A DNA stretch of 64,000 bases, from NCBI GenBank assembly GCA_963920525.1, contig OY986436.1, forward strand, positions 88,604,470 to 88,668,469, written 5' to 3'. Below, piece after piece: positions 14,603 through 24,213 of the stretch. Numbering within the stretch: position 1 is the stretch's first letter; each line of letters opens with the position of its first letter. The notes beneath the pieces were generated by a model, which did not search any database, was not told the origin of the DNA, and saw only the letters and a list, made by a program, of their open reading frames with translations. Both the position numbers and the translations under genes were made by a program. The DNA is from Dichetophora obliterata. Taxonomy: Eukaryota; Arthropoda; Insecta; Diptera; Sciomyzidae.

Positions 14603-14643
14603 CCCCCTGAAGATGTCAACAACTAATTCACGAAACGTCGGGG
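14603..14643 (+). ncRNA. Hammerhead-like motif, Penelope family B
   Basis: CCCC (14603-14606) precedes CTGAAGA (14607-14613). CGAAACGTC follows at 14631-14639 and then GGGG (14640-14643), so CCCC/GGGG forms stem I and the GTC cleavage triplet is canonical. Stem II (14614-14631) pairs poorly, so this copy may be decayed. Confidence 0.5.
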
Positions 14644-14659
14644 AGGAATTTTTTATATT

Positions 14660-15592
14660 TTATTAAAAATTGCAATTTAAAAGTACTAACCAAAAACCTC
14701 TGCTAAAAATCAAATTAAATATAATTTAAAAAATTGGCCCAAAATATATCATAAAGTGGATTTTTTACCGCTAGAAAATGTCCTCTTGTACGAGAGATCA
14801 AGGATTAGGAAATATGTTTTTGGGATTGCCATTTTTATGCAAATTCGTGGTGAAACATTCAGAAATTCTTATCGAAGTTTTTGAAAAAATTTCTTGAAAC
14901 TTTAACTTCGATTTACTCAAAATGTGCTTTTTGCACGTAGACCACATGAATCCTCGGACGACGATATGTACTACAACCCATCTAAAATATAGCATTTTTA
15001 TTAATTTGTGGACAGTAAAAGGTGGTGTGGCAAAATTTTTTCTTCCTAAACCATCTCGTACTTAAAACAAATCGACTGCCAAAATTGCAGCTTAATTTAG
15101 TTTATACCTGGCGCATTTTGCTCCACTCCACGCTCATTCCCTGAAAAAAGGGCGTAACCATAGTGCAAATACGCCCATTTTCTAGTGCAGTTGCCGAAAG
15201 TAACCATACGAACTAAATTTGTTTTTTATAAATTTTTGTTTTAATAACCGTCTGTAATAAAGCATTTGCATTGTTTTGTGGGCTATAAAAGGGAGCGTGG
15301 AAGCACATTTCCTGCCCAATTCTGAATGATTTTTCATGGGGAATCGGAAAAGGGAGTTTTAATTTTTAAATTCAGTTGTCGACAATAACCATTTAGCAAG
15401 TTTTAGCTTTATACGACTTAGAACGTCTGTAATTAAAGATTTTTATTGATTTGTGTGCGGTGAAAAGGGGATGTGGCAAAACATTTATTACATAATCCCT
15501 CTCATATTTGGAAACAATCTACTTCCAAAATTTTAGCTCAATCAGTTCTTGAGTTATGAAATTAGAAACACATTTCACGACTTTGTTTTATA
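14660..15592. mobile_element. Helitron-related debris, no gene
   Basis: No coding potential. Two stretches match the Helitron at 35011-37179: 14665-14745 resembles 35505-35590 (AAAATTGCAATT, CCTCTGCTAAAAATC, TTGGCCC), and 15005-15150 plus 15440-15545 resemble 36335-36420 (GGTGTGGC, AAACCATCTCGTACT). It is probably a decayed member of the same family with the middle (14760-14995) unplaced. Ends are not definable. Confidence 0.5.
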
Positions 15593-15595
15593 TAA

Positions 15596-16875
15596 AGGGT
15601 GTTTTTTAGCTGCAGGAGAACTTTAAATAATAACACAAGACAGAAATATTGTTGGAATGAATTATTATTATAATCTGGTAGATAATTTCATGGCATTTAT
15701 TTTTTAAATATGAATTCCGGTATATGTTCGCCGCGGCTATGAGTTACATAGACCATTCGATCAGTCCAATTTTTCACTACTTTTTCCAATAAATCTGGCC
15801 GTATGGCGTCAATGGTGGCTTAGATGTTGGCTTCCAACGCTTCAAGAGTTGCTGGTTTGTCGGCATAAACTAATGACTTAACGTAGCCCCATAAAAAGTA
15901 ATCGAGAGGCGTTAAGTCGCACGAAAGAGGGGACCAGGTACCAGGACCACTTCTGGAAATAAAGTCACCAAATTGATTTTGCAATAAATTAATGGTTAAG
16001 CGCGCTGTATGGCAAGTTGCGCCGTCTTGGTGAAACGAAATGTCGTCAATGTTTAGCTGAATAATTTTTGGAAACAAAAAATCAGTCAACATGGCTCGAT
16101 AGCGCTCGCCATTCACCGTAACGGCAGCTCCTTCCTCATTTCGAAAGAAATTAGGACCGATGATGCCGCCAGCGTGTAAACCGCACCAAACAGTCAATTT
16201 TAATGGATGTAATGGTGATTCGTTAATGGCTTGAGGATTGTCTTCGCTCCATATACGGCAATTTTGAATATTGACAAAGCCATTTAACCAGAAATGAGCT
16301 TCATCACTAAACACAATTCTTTGGTAAAAATGCTCATCTTCGGCCAGTTTCAAACTTGCCCAATCAGCAAAAATGCGACGTAAACTATGGCCATTTGACT
16401 TTAATTCTTGCAGGGAGTGTATTTTATAGGCACGTAAGCCAAGATCCTTACGTAAAAATTTTCACGTAGTCGAAGGACAAAGACCAATAAGTTGAAACGG
16501 CGACGAATCGACATTTCGGCGTCTTCTTCAACACTTCGCATTAAAGCAGCAATATGCTCTTCGGGACGCACATTTCTTTGTCTTGTTGATGGTTTTAAAT
16601 TTAGAAGAGTAAAATTATTGCGAAAACGATCAAAAACTATACGAATTGCTTGCTCACTAGACCGATTATGTTGACTGTAAGATGAACGAAGTGCTCTATG
16701 AACTTTGAGAACAGATTTATTTTATTCAAAGTAAATTTCCACAATTTGAATGCGTTGTTCTGGCGTTAAACGATTCATGATGAATTGCCAGACCTTACTG
16801 AACAGAAATGTCAATGTAGTTTGACATTCTCAACTGTCAAACCATAGACTTCTCATGCAGCTAAAAGAACACCCT
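15596..16875 (-). mobile_element. Mariner-type DNA transposon, 1280 bp
   Basis: Terminal inverted repeats of about 28 bp: left begins AGGGTGTTTTTTAGCTGCA, and the right end read backwards begins AGGGTGTTCTTTTAGCTGCA. Both ends are flanked by TAA (15593-15595, 16876-16878), compatible with insertion at TA. One transposase pseudogene fills the element. Confidence 0.85.
15697..16778 (-). pseudogene. Mariner-superfamily transposase, broken
   Basis: Reads from MNRLTPEQRIQIVEIYFE at 16778, with a TAA directly after it (16722-16724), through a helix-turn-helix region and LRKDLGLRAYKIHSLQEL, to the catalytic core: VFSDEAHFW (first Asp), HQDGATCHTA (second Asp), CDLTPLDYFLWG (third Asp). Another in-frame TAA follows LEALEANI near 15818, and the frame then continues to a stop at 15697-15699. 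The second-to-third Asp spacing is one residue shorter than a DD37D arrangement, because a residue is lost at GDFISRSG. Shorter than intact family members near 16450-16500. Not functional as it stands. Confidence 0.85.
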
Positions 16876-17024
16876 TAAACAGTTGAAAAACAACAAACGA
16901 CGAGTAAAGACGTGAATTCAAATATCTATTTATTGTGATCATTCTTATAATATAATGTCAGTTTGAATTATTTTTAATTAAATTTTAAATAATTAAACAA
17001 GCAAAAAAATAAACTATTCTAGTT

Positions 17025-17372
17025 TAATTAATTAGTTTTATGATATATTAAATTATTACATGAATTAAATTGCGAGCTTTAGATCAAGTAAGTTTTTAAG
17101 AAGGCAACAACAACAACTCTGTATAGAGCCAATCACTTAGCTGACTAGACAGTCTGTTTTGAAAATCGCTACATTTTCCTCTTCAGTAGTCTTTGAGTGA
17201 TTAAGCTGTAATCAACTCACTGTTTAAATTTGTATATGACTTCACACATTTAGGAATTCATTCATTTGAATTATATGGCTACTAATCATATGACATTTTT
17301 AAAGCAGTAGGCTATTTATAGATCACCGCCATCAACTCTACCAAGGTTGCCTTCTGTTCTAGTTGCTAAAGA
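17025..17372. mobile_element. Single arm of a foldback-type element
   Basis: About 340 bp matching the left arm of the foldback element at 45053-46412, including AAGAAGGCAACAACAACAAC, TTAGCTGACTAGACAGTCTG and GATCACCGCCATCAACTCTA. There is no opposite arm, so this is a solo or half-deleted copy. No coding content. Confidence 0.75.
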
Positions 17373-17668
17373 TTAAGTGGTCGAAATTCGATCTTTTTGC
17401 ATATATCGAGAGCTTATATTCAATATGACCTATCTACATTTTCCACGAAAATGAGTTCTTTATGGCAACGAAATCGTTTACTCATCTGCCACCTATTAGA
17501 TTATTAGATTTTTTAAATAAAAAAAAAAGAAAATTTAGCAAAGTTGTCCCCCTTAAATATTTGACTTATCTACAATACAGTTTTTTTGTTTGTGAATACA
17601 AAAGGACTCATCTGCACAATTTTTCGGAAATATTCAAGAAAATTGTAACAAATTTGCGTTAGACTACA
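17373..17668. other. No recognisable feature
   Basis: AT-rich sequence. A 66-codon frame at 17462-17662 has no recognisable motif and I do not call it. Confidence 0.6.
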
Positions 17669-17956
17669 ATGGCAGGGCAAAAAAGAGAAGGAAATGCATT
17701 GGAAAGCATAGAAGTAGACTATGCATCATCAGCGTAGCAAGATATTGGACAAATAACAGGTGCTTTTATAATCGAATAAAATTCTCTTAGAATATTGATA
17801 AATTTTAATGCAGATTCAGACGATAATTTTTCGTCTGAATCTGCGGATAAGGCGGCAATGAGCCTTATCCGCAGAAGGAAGAAAAATCATGACTCTAATT
17901 TGCATACTGCTCTGCTGCCTATCAAGAAAAAAAGTACAACCATTTCCATGAATTGA
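17669..17956 (+). pseudogene. Candidate small two-exon gene with one in-frame stop
   Basis: Exon 1 (17669-17759) starts at ATG in a good context (ACAATGG) and reads MAGQKREGNALESIEVDYAS. It has TAG at 17735-17737 and continues open to a GT donor at 17760. A 54-bp intron ends in TTAATGCAG. Exon 2 (17814-17956) restores the same phase and reads SDDNFSSESADKAAMSLI, a basic stretch RRRKK, and a C-terminus ending STTISMN before TGA. The acidic-then-basic composition and the fly-sized intron favour a real but decayed transcript. The family is not recognised. Against it: the TAG, and two perfect hairpins inside exon 2. If the TAG is genuine, only 22 codons are translated. Confidence 0.35.
17813..17875. 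repeat. Two adjacent perfect inverted repeats
   Basis: GATTCAGACGA pairs with TCGTCTGAATC (11 bp, loop 7). Directly after it TCTGCGGATAAGGC (17840-17853) pairs with GCCTTATCCGCAGA (17862-17875; 14 bp, loop 8). Confidence 0.9.
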
Positions 17957-18510
17957 AGTCTGTAATTTTATCAGAATATCATTATTTTTATAATATTGAA
18001 AAAAATTCTTATTAAATTAATAGACCAGACCGGATATTATTCTTTACTGCTATTTTAATATTTTTCTCTTGTTTTTGTTAATATTGTTATCAACAAACTT
18101 TTCTTACAATCTGAATAAAATCGTCAACGAATTCACGAAGAATTAGTTTTTCCTATTGAATAAAAGACCTATTTACACTTAAACGAAAAGTAAGAGATTT
18201 CACAAATTTTTTGTTTATGGAAACTTGTCATTCTTTTAATACAATATTCTGGTACTTTGGTTGGTGAATATTTGTTCACTGAAAGATTTAAACGGTTTTT
18301 GCTCTGCTGAAAAAAATTTTTTGTAGATAAGTCATATATATTTAAGCTCTCATATTCTGTTAATTCGATACAAAAGTAATGTCAAAAATATATGCTTTTA
18401 ATAAAAATTTGGCAACATTTTTATTTTCCTAATGAAAACTCAAAATAGAAATAGAGCCGTTTTTTCCTCTTTCTTTGATCAAGTGAGAGAGTAACCGAAC
18501 TTATATCACG
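17957..18510. other. No recognisable feature
   Basis: AT-rich, no open frame of note, no repeat that I can match elsewhere in the window. Confidence 0.6.
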
Positions 18511-18624
18511 GAGAGCCGGTGACCGAAACTGTCAAAACGAAATTTGAAAATAGCAAAATGGCTGAGTTTGACAGGTATGGTCACTAAAGAAAGAGAGCAC
18601 ATTCAGCTCTAACACTGCCTTGTC
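18511..18624. mobile_element. Partial MITE related to 21225-21401
   Basis: It shares CGGAGAGCC, GTGACCGAAACTGTCAAAAC, AAAATGGCTGA and the terminal segment GCTCTAACACTGCCTTGTC with the intact element at 21225-21401. The right end abuts TA (18625-18626). The left terminus is missing. Confidence 0.65.
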
Positions 18625-18999
18625 TAGATATACCATGAAAGAAACAATGCCGAACGTTTTTTCTCTTCTTGTGCGGATCTTCTACGAGTATATGAATCCA
18701 CAAGCGTGAAATACATCACCTGTTTAACAGCCTGAGCAGACGCCGCCGTCTGTCAACGTTCTTTCTTTATCATACATTTTCACATAGTTAAATCGTATTG
18801 AACTAGTAATCCTCAATTATAAATATTCGAAGCATTTGATTTAATATTTTTTATCTTAAAAATAATAAATACTTCGTATGTGTTATATGAAGCGTATGAT
18901 AAAATGAAAACAAAGAGACGTTGGTTGGTCCGACTAGCATAAGTTTTTCCATGAAAATTTCGCATCACTTACACTTTTCTATTGTTTCCGCCACCAGTG

Positions 19000-20810
19000 T
19001 ACTCGTTCAGAAGAGAGTTCAATGAGAGCGGCAAACTGAAAATAGATTCTATTTCAGCGACCATACTTACTTGTGTGGCCATAACAACCCGTTTTCGGGT
19101 TTCAGACGACCTAATCAACACTCGCCAGGCGCCTCTGCTTTACGCGCGCCCTCTCCAATTGGATACACAAAGTACGTTTAGGGCTTGCTCGGTCTGGTCC
19201 ATCCATCGGAGGCATGGTCTCCCTCTTTGTCGTCGACTAACGACTCTCGCCTCGAGCACCTTTTTCGCTGAAGCTTTGTCGTCCATATGATTGACATAAC
19301 CAGCCTGCGTAGTCGCCGCACAGTTATAGGCTGAACTACGTCTATGTCAGCTCTACAGCTCGTGGTTCATTCGGACAAAATAACGGATCGCCTTGTCTGA
19401 AACCTCTTTCGGTATTGCAGGTTTCGGAGAGGTAATTTCCTACCTTGACGGAGCTGCATGTGTTGCTCAACGTCATACTGCAAAGTCTTACCAACTTTGC
19501 AGGGCTATCGAACGCAAATTTATAATCGACAAAGAGATGGGTGTCAATTTGGTTTTCGTGGGTTTTTTTCAGGATATGTCGTAGTGTGAAAATCTGTGTG
19601 ATACTTCGATAGTTGGTGCAGCTTGTTGGGTCTCCTTTTTTAAGTAAGGAGTAAAGTACGCCGAGGTTCTAATCATCGGGCATGCTTTTCTCTAGTCATA
19701 TTTTGCTGATGAGCTGATGCATGCGCCTTATCAATTCATCACCGCCGGTTTTAAACAATTCAACTTGCAGGCCGTCAGCACCCGCTGCCTTATTGTTTTT
19801 GAGTCGCTTTATAGCAACTCGAATCTCTTTATGACCAGGTGGTGGGTGGCCACTTCGTCATCGTTGATTGGTGGTGTTGCACTGTGTTCTCCATGGGCGG
19901 GATAGTCGCAAGTAAGTAGATTGGTGAAATATTGTCTCCACAATCTGAGCACACACTGCGTATCCGTAACCAGATCTCCATTTTCATCTCTACAAGTGGA
20001 TGCTACGGGGTTGAAACCTTGGGTTAGACGCTTAACCTGTTGATAAAACTTTCGTGCATTCTTCTTGCCCTGATACACCTCTAGTTCCTCACGCTCGCGC
20101 TTTTCCTGCTCTTTTTTTGCGTCTGAAAAGGCACCTCTATTACTTCCTCTTTTCACGGCAATTTTCTCGCACGACTCGCGTTACAGCTGACTGCAAAGTT
20201 TTTCTGTATGCGGCGTTTTTTACTGATGTCGCGATGCGACACTCCTGATCGCACCATTGGTTCCGAGGTTGCGGGCGCCGGAAACCAAGGAATTCCTCAG
20301 CGGCAGAGCGCATGGAGTGAAATATTTGCGCCCAAAGTCCACCGGCGTCGTCGGATTCAGAGGTTGGTTGGTTGAGCATAGCCGAGAAATGAGCGGAGTT
20401 GGCCTTGAAAGTCCATTGTAATTGCAGCTTAGCGACATCTAGCTTTCGTTGCATTCCTGTGCGTATGTTCTTCGTTTTGCACAATTGCTGCAACATGGTA
20501 GTGGTCGGAGTTAATGTTGATCCTCCTACATGTACGCACGTCCAGAACTCCAGAGGCGTGCCTTCTTTCGATTACAACGTGATCAATTTGATTTCGCTTT
20601 TTTTAATCTGGGGACAGATCCCAACCGCATGGCAGTTGTAGTAGATATCGCAGTCTGTTCGTTTAGAGCAGTCTTGCCCAGTCTTCCATCGCATTTCCTG
20701 GATGGCGGTGATGTCAGCCTTTATTTTTTTGAGGGTTTCCACCAGTTAGATAGTGGTACCTTCCCTATAAAAGGTCCGGAGATTCTACGTACATTCTATG
20801 TTTAAGGTCC
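19000..20810 (-). pseudogene. Decayed APE-type LINE
   Basis: Read from 20810 downwards, pieces in several frames appear: an endonuclease remnant (LKKIKADITAIQEMRW), a linker with WCDQECRIATSVKNAAYRKT and VRENCREKRK (20140-20496), a coiled basic segment and QVKRLTQGFNP (19809-20156), RT remnants (FRQGDPLFCP near 19400), and a C-terminal RGRPCLRWMDQTEQAL (~19180). The order endonuclease, RT, C-terminal WMDQ matches insect LINEs, probably of the RTE type. Many stops and deletions, and the YADD box is gone. Clearly dead. Confidence 0.75.
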
Positions 20811-21224
20811 ACGTAACGACCCCTTAAGTTTAACGTCAAGAGGACGACTATGGAGTTTTGGAAAAAGCTTCTTTTTTTAGGCGACACCAAGTCGCTTTGA
20901 CAGTGCCAGGTTATCGGGATGTGTAGGTGTTTCCTTCAAGCCGTAGCGCTTGTCCGAAGCTACGTCCTTCCACTCCCTCGCTGGTCACTCGCTGTATTGT
21001 CCAGGACAGCTTATTTCTTAAGTTAAACTTATTCGCGGCTAACCTTCATATCTGGAGGTCGTCCACTATCCGCACCCTGTGACCCTTCCGGTGGCGTACA
21101 CCTAAGCACCGCAGAATACCCTTTTATTCCACGGAACGGCGGCCGACGGCGAGCATTTAACCTTGAATTCATACATTTTGTTCAGTTTTGTTGACGCTAG
21201 CTACTGACGCCCATGGTAAAATTA
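20811..21224. other. Probable 5' part of the decayed LINE, no readable frame
   Basis: Slightly GC-richer sequence upstream (on the - strand) of the LINE endonuclease remnant. No domain can be read. Confidence 0.4.
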
Positions 21225-21401
21225 GACAAGGTAGTGTTAGGGCGGAGAGCCAGTGACCGAAACTGTCAAAACGAAGTTGACAACTCATACAAAATCTGCA
21301 GCCAATGAGAAAGAAAAATAGGCAAAAATATCAAAATGGCTGATTTTGGCAGTTATGGTCACTAAGAAAAGAAGCACATTCAGCCCTTACACTATATTGT
21401 G
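21225..21401. mobile_element. 177-bp MITE with TA flanks
   Basis: Inverted termini GACAAGGTAGTGTTAGGGC and, from the right end, CACAATATAGTGTAAGGGC (four mismatches over 19). TA on both sides (21223-21224, 21402-21403). Non-coding. A truncated relative lies at 18511. Confidence 0.7.
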
Positions 21402-21403
21402 TA

Positions 21404-22089
21404 GTTATACTATGCTGACGCCGTTCTATCTGTTCAGGCAGTAAAGCAGCTGAATTTCTATAAAAAATATTCGGTGCACTCCTTTTCTAATTCCTTAAAA
21501 AAAAAATTATCAAAATAGGTTGCGAAATACGGGAGAATATGGTTCTTAACTGTTTCGCCTACGCCTATTTATATATAGATAGTTTTTCACTAAATTCTTC
21601 ATAGTGTTCATACAAAACTCTTTAAAAGATTAAAGTTTTGAGATAAAATTTCGAAAATACTAATTTAGGCAAAAATTATATTTTATTGGGACGTAACTGT
21701 TATTTTTTAGGTTCCCTTCTAGGAAATTTAAAACAGTCATACAACAAGCATACCTTTTATTTTTGTAATTATTTTTTTTTTTTTTTTTGACTTCAGCGTA
21801 AACGTAGGAATACGGTAAACTGTTGTTTTTTATTAATTAATTTCGCTGAATTAATTAATTTAAGCAAACATTGGTTAAAACCATGGTGTAAGAAATCACG
21901 GTGTTAGCGAGCTATAATTTTTGTTGTAAAAATCCAACACTAAAGTCAAACCATACAAATTAGCCAACATAAAAATATTTTCGTCACAAATAAAAACTAC
22001 GCACCAACCTGAATTTCTCTAAAAAATAAGTTTTAGAAACCCATTCTCTGTTATTCTCATAATTCTTTAACGCATTTTTTCCTCTTTAG
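21404..22089. other. Intron upstream of TM9SF4 exons, no feature
   Basis: AT-rich sequence up to the splice acceptor CCTCTTTAG at 22089. Contains an AATTAATTAA inverted motif near 21834-21860, but nothing else I can name. Confidence 0.6.
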
Positions 22090-22939
22090 CACTGGCTTTA
22101 TATTGAATTTCTTCATATGGGACAAACATTCAAGTGGTGCTGTACCATTTAGTACAATGGTATCGTTGCTCTTACTTTGGTTTGGTATTTCGGTTCCACT
22201 TGTTTATTTGGGTTACTACTTTGGTTACCGCAAGCATCCCTATCAGCATCCGGTACGCACAAACATGATACCTCGTCAGGTTCCATCACAACAGTGGTAT
22301 ATGAACACAATATTGAGGTGAGGAATATATTGACATATCTTTAATCATAAAATTTACTTATCGTTTAATCCTTTAATTTATGTTGGTAGCACTCTCATGG
22401 CTGGCATACTACCATTTGGAGCTGTTTTCATTGAATTGTTCTTCGTTTTTACAGCCATATGGCAGAATCAATTTTACTATCTTTTTGGATTTTTATTTTT
22501 AGTTTTCTGCATATTGGTAGTTAGCTGTGGACAAATATCTATTGTTATGACGTATTTCCAGCTATGTGGAGAGGTATATATGATGTTTTATTGAGAATTC
22601 TAAAACTAGATTAATTGGTGTGTTAATTTAGGATTATCGTTGGTGGTGGCGTAGTTTCATTGTCTCTGGAGGATCTGCTGTCTACGTACTATTGTATAGT
22701 ATATTTTATTTTTTTACAAAATTAGAAATCACGGAGTTTATACCAACACTTTTGTATTTAGGGTATACAGGTAATTTTATATACATTCCAATAATAACAA
22801 ACTCAAGAATTGGAAATAATAACAACAACACTTTTTAGGTCTTATGGTTCTAACATTTTGGTTATTAACTGGGACGATTGGCTTCTTTGCTGCTTATAGT
22901 TTTATAAGAAAAATATATGGTGCTGTTAAGATAGATTGA
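22090..22939 (+). CDS. TM9SF4: Transmembrane 9 superfamily member 4 (nonaspanin), last four exons
   Basis: Exons 22090-22317, 22390-22573, 22632-22770 and 22839-22939 (stop TGA), with introns of 72, 58 and 68 bp, all GT-AG with matching phase. The joined C-terminal ~217 residues contain hallmark nonaspanin segments: [77 protein letters not shown] and LLTGTIGF, with about six hydrophobic helices. The end, AVKID, fits the C-terminal K-x-D/E Golgi/endosome retention signal of the family. Details such as LMAGILPFG and [15 protein letters not shown] match TM9SF4 better than TM9SF2. Known role: sorting of glycine-rich membrane proteins in endosome/Golgi membranes and, in flies, phagocytosis and adhesion. 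About two thirds of the protein lies in exons not found to the left, so this is the gene end or a partial copy. Confidence 0.88.
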
Positions 22940-23331
22940 TTTTCGAAATTCAAAACAACTTATTTAAAATACGTTCATTTGTCTCATATTTATATAAGAT
23001 TTAATCTTTATTAGTAATTTAATTAATTCATTTGAATTTATTCTTATTTGTGCTGTTGTTTCTCAGAATATAAAAAATATTTTACAAGTTTTTTTATAAA
23101 CAAATTTTTTTTTTAAACATTTAATTTAAATTTAAAAATGAAAGTTGATTCTTTTTGTTCTTTCTTTTCATTATCTTATCAATAAAATCTCTGTTTAGTT
23201 AACTTAATGTAGTAATTAGTTTAACAGTTACTAGTAACAGCTTAAGAAATAAGTTTTATGAAAAAGTCAAAACGTTATTATTTCTACTTACTTTAATAAG
23301 TGAATACTATCAAAGAAGTAGTGAAACAATA
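22940..23331. other. TM9SF4 3' flank
   Basis: AT-rich 3' untranslated or intergenic sequence between TM9SF4 and the element at 23332. Confidence 0.5.
23181..23186 (+). promoter_or_regulatory. Possible poly(A) signal of TM9SF4
   Basis: AATAAA 242 bp after the stop codon, on the right strand and before the next element. Sites closer to the stop lack this hexamer. Confidence 0.4.
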
Positions 23332-24037
23332 GCTGCATTCCCGAGGCACTAGATCAGATCAAATCTCAGTGGAACAACTTTAGCTCAACTTTATAACAAT
23401 TTGGCACCACTGTCTTGAAACAGCTGTTTGAAGAACAATAACAAGAGCGAACAGCAAATATTGTAGATTTGTTGACAAAACTAACAAACGTTTTTCTAAA
23501 CACGAACGAATTTTAATGATTTATATAATTTTAATTGTTATTAATTAAAGTTTTTCTAAATAACCTTGTTATTATTATGTTGATTTTATATGATTTAAAT
23601 ACAAATTCTAAATGTTTGATGGTTTAAATCATTCTTGATTTTAAATAAAAATTATAATTGTTTATTTGTTCTTACCTTGACCTAAAGCTCAATAAACGAT
23701 TTTAAACTATCAAACAATTAGAATTTTTATTTAAATCAAGAATGATTTAAACCATCAAACATTTAGAATTTGTATTTAAATCATATAAAATCAATTGTTA
23801 TTCATTGTTATTAGGTCCATTTTGATTACTTTGTTTTATACCAAAACGCCCATTGAGCGATAAAACATTAAAATACGAAAATTAATAGTTATTTAGATTT
23901 GCCAACTATGTTCGTTTTGATAAAAAATGCATGAAACTTGGCAGCATTTTAAGATCAGAAATTTGGTTTTAATTTTTGTTTTTGTTTAGTGAATAAAATA
24001 GAGGGGCGCTCTAGATCAACGACCACGGGAATGCAGC
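23332..24037. mobile_element. 706-bp inverted-repeat element with a central palindrome
   Basis: Perfect 12-bp terminal inverted repeats GCTGCATTCCCG ... CGGGAATGCAGC, flanked by TA at both ends (23330-23331, 24038-24039). A second inverted repeat of about 79 bp (23580-23661 against 23715-23793) sits exactly at its centre. Non-coding, so non-autonomous. Confidence 0.8.
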
Positions 24038-24213
24038 TAATAAGATATTTGTATTAATTTATGAAGAATAAAAATACGAAAGAAGTTCTAATTAACATTT
24101 GGCGCTTGTTAATGTATGCAAAAAAATTAATAAATAAATAAAATTAAAAAATTATTTTTTTATCTTTAGCATATTAAGAGTATACATACACATACATAAA
24201 GCTTTTAAGAATA

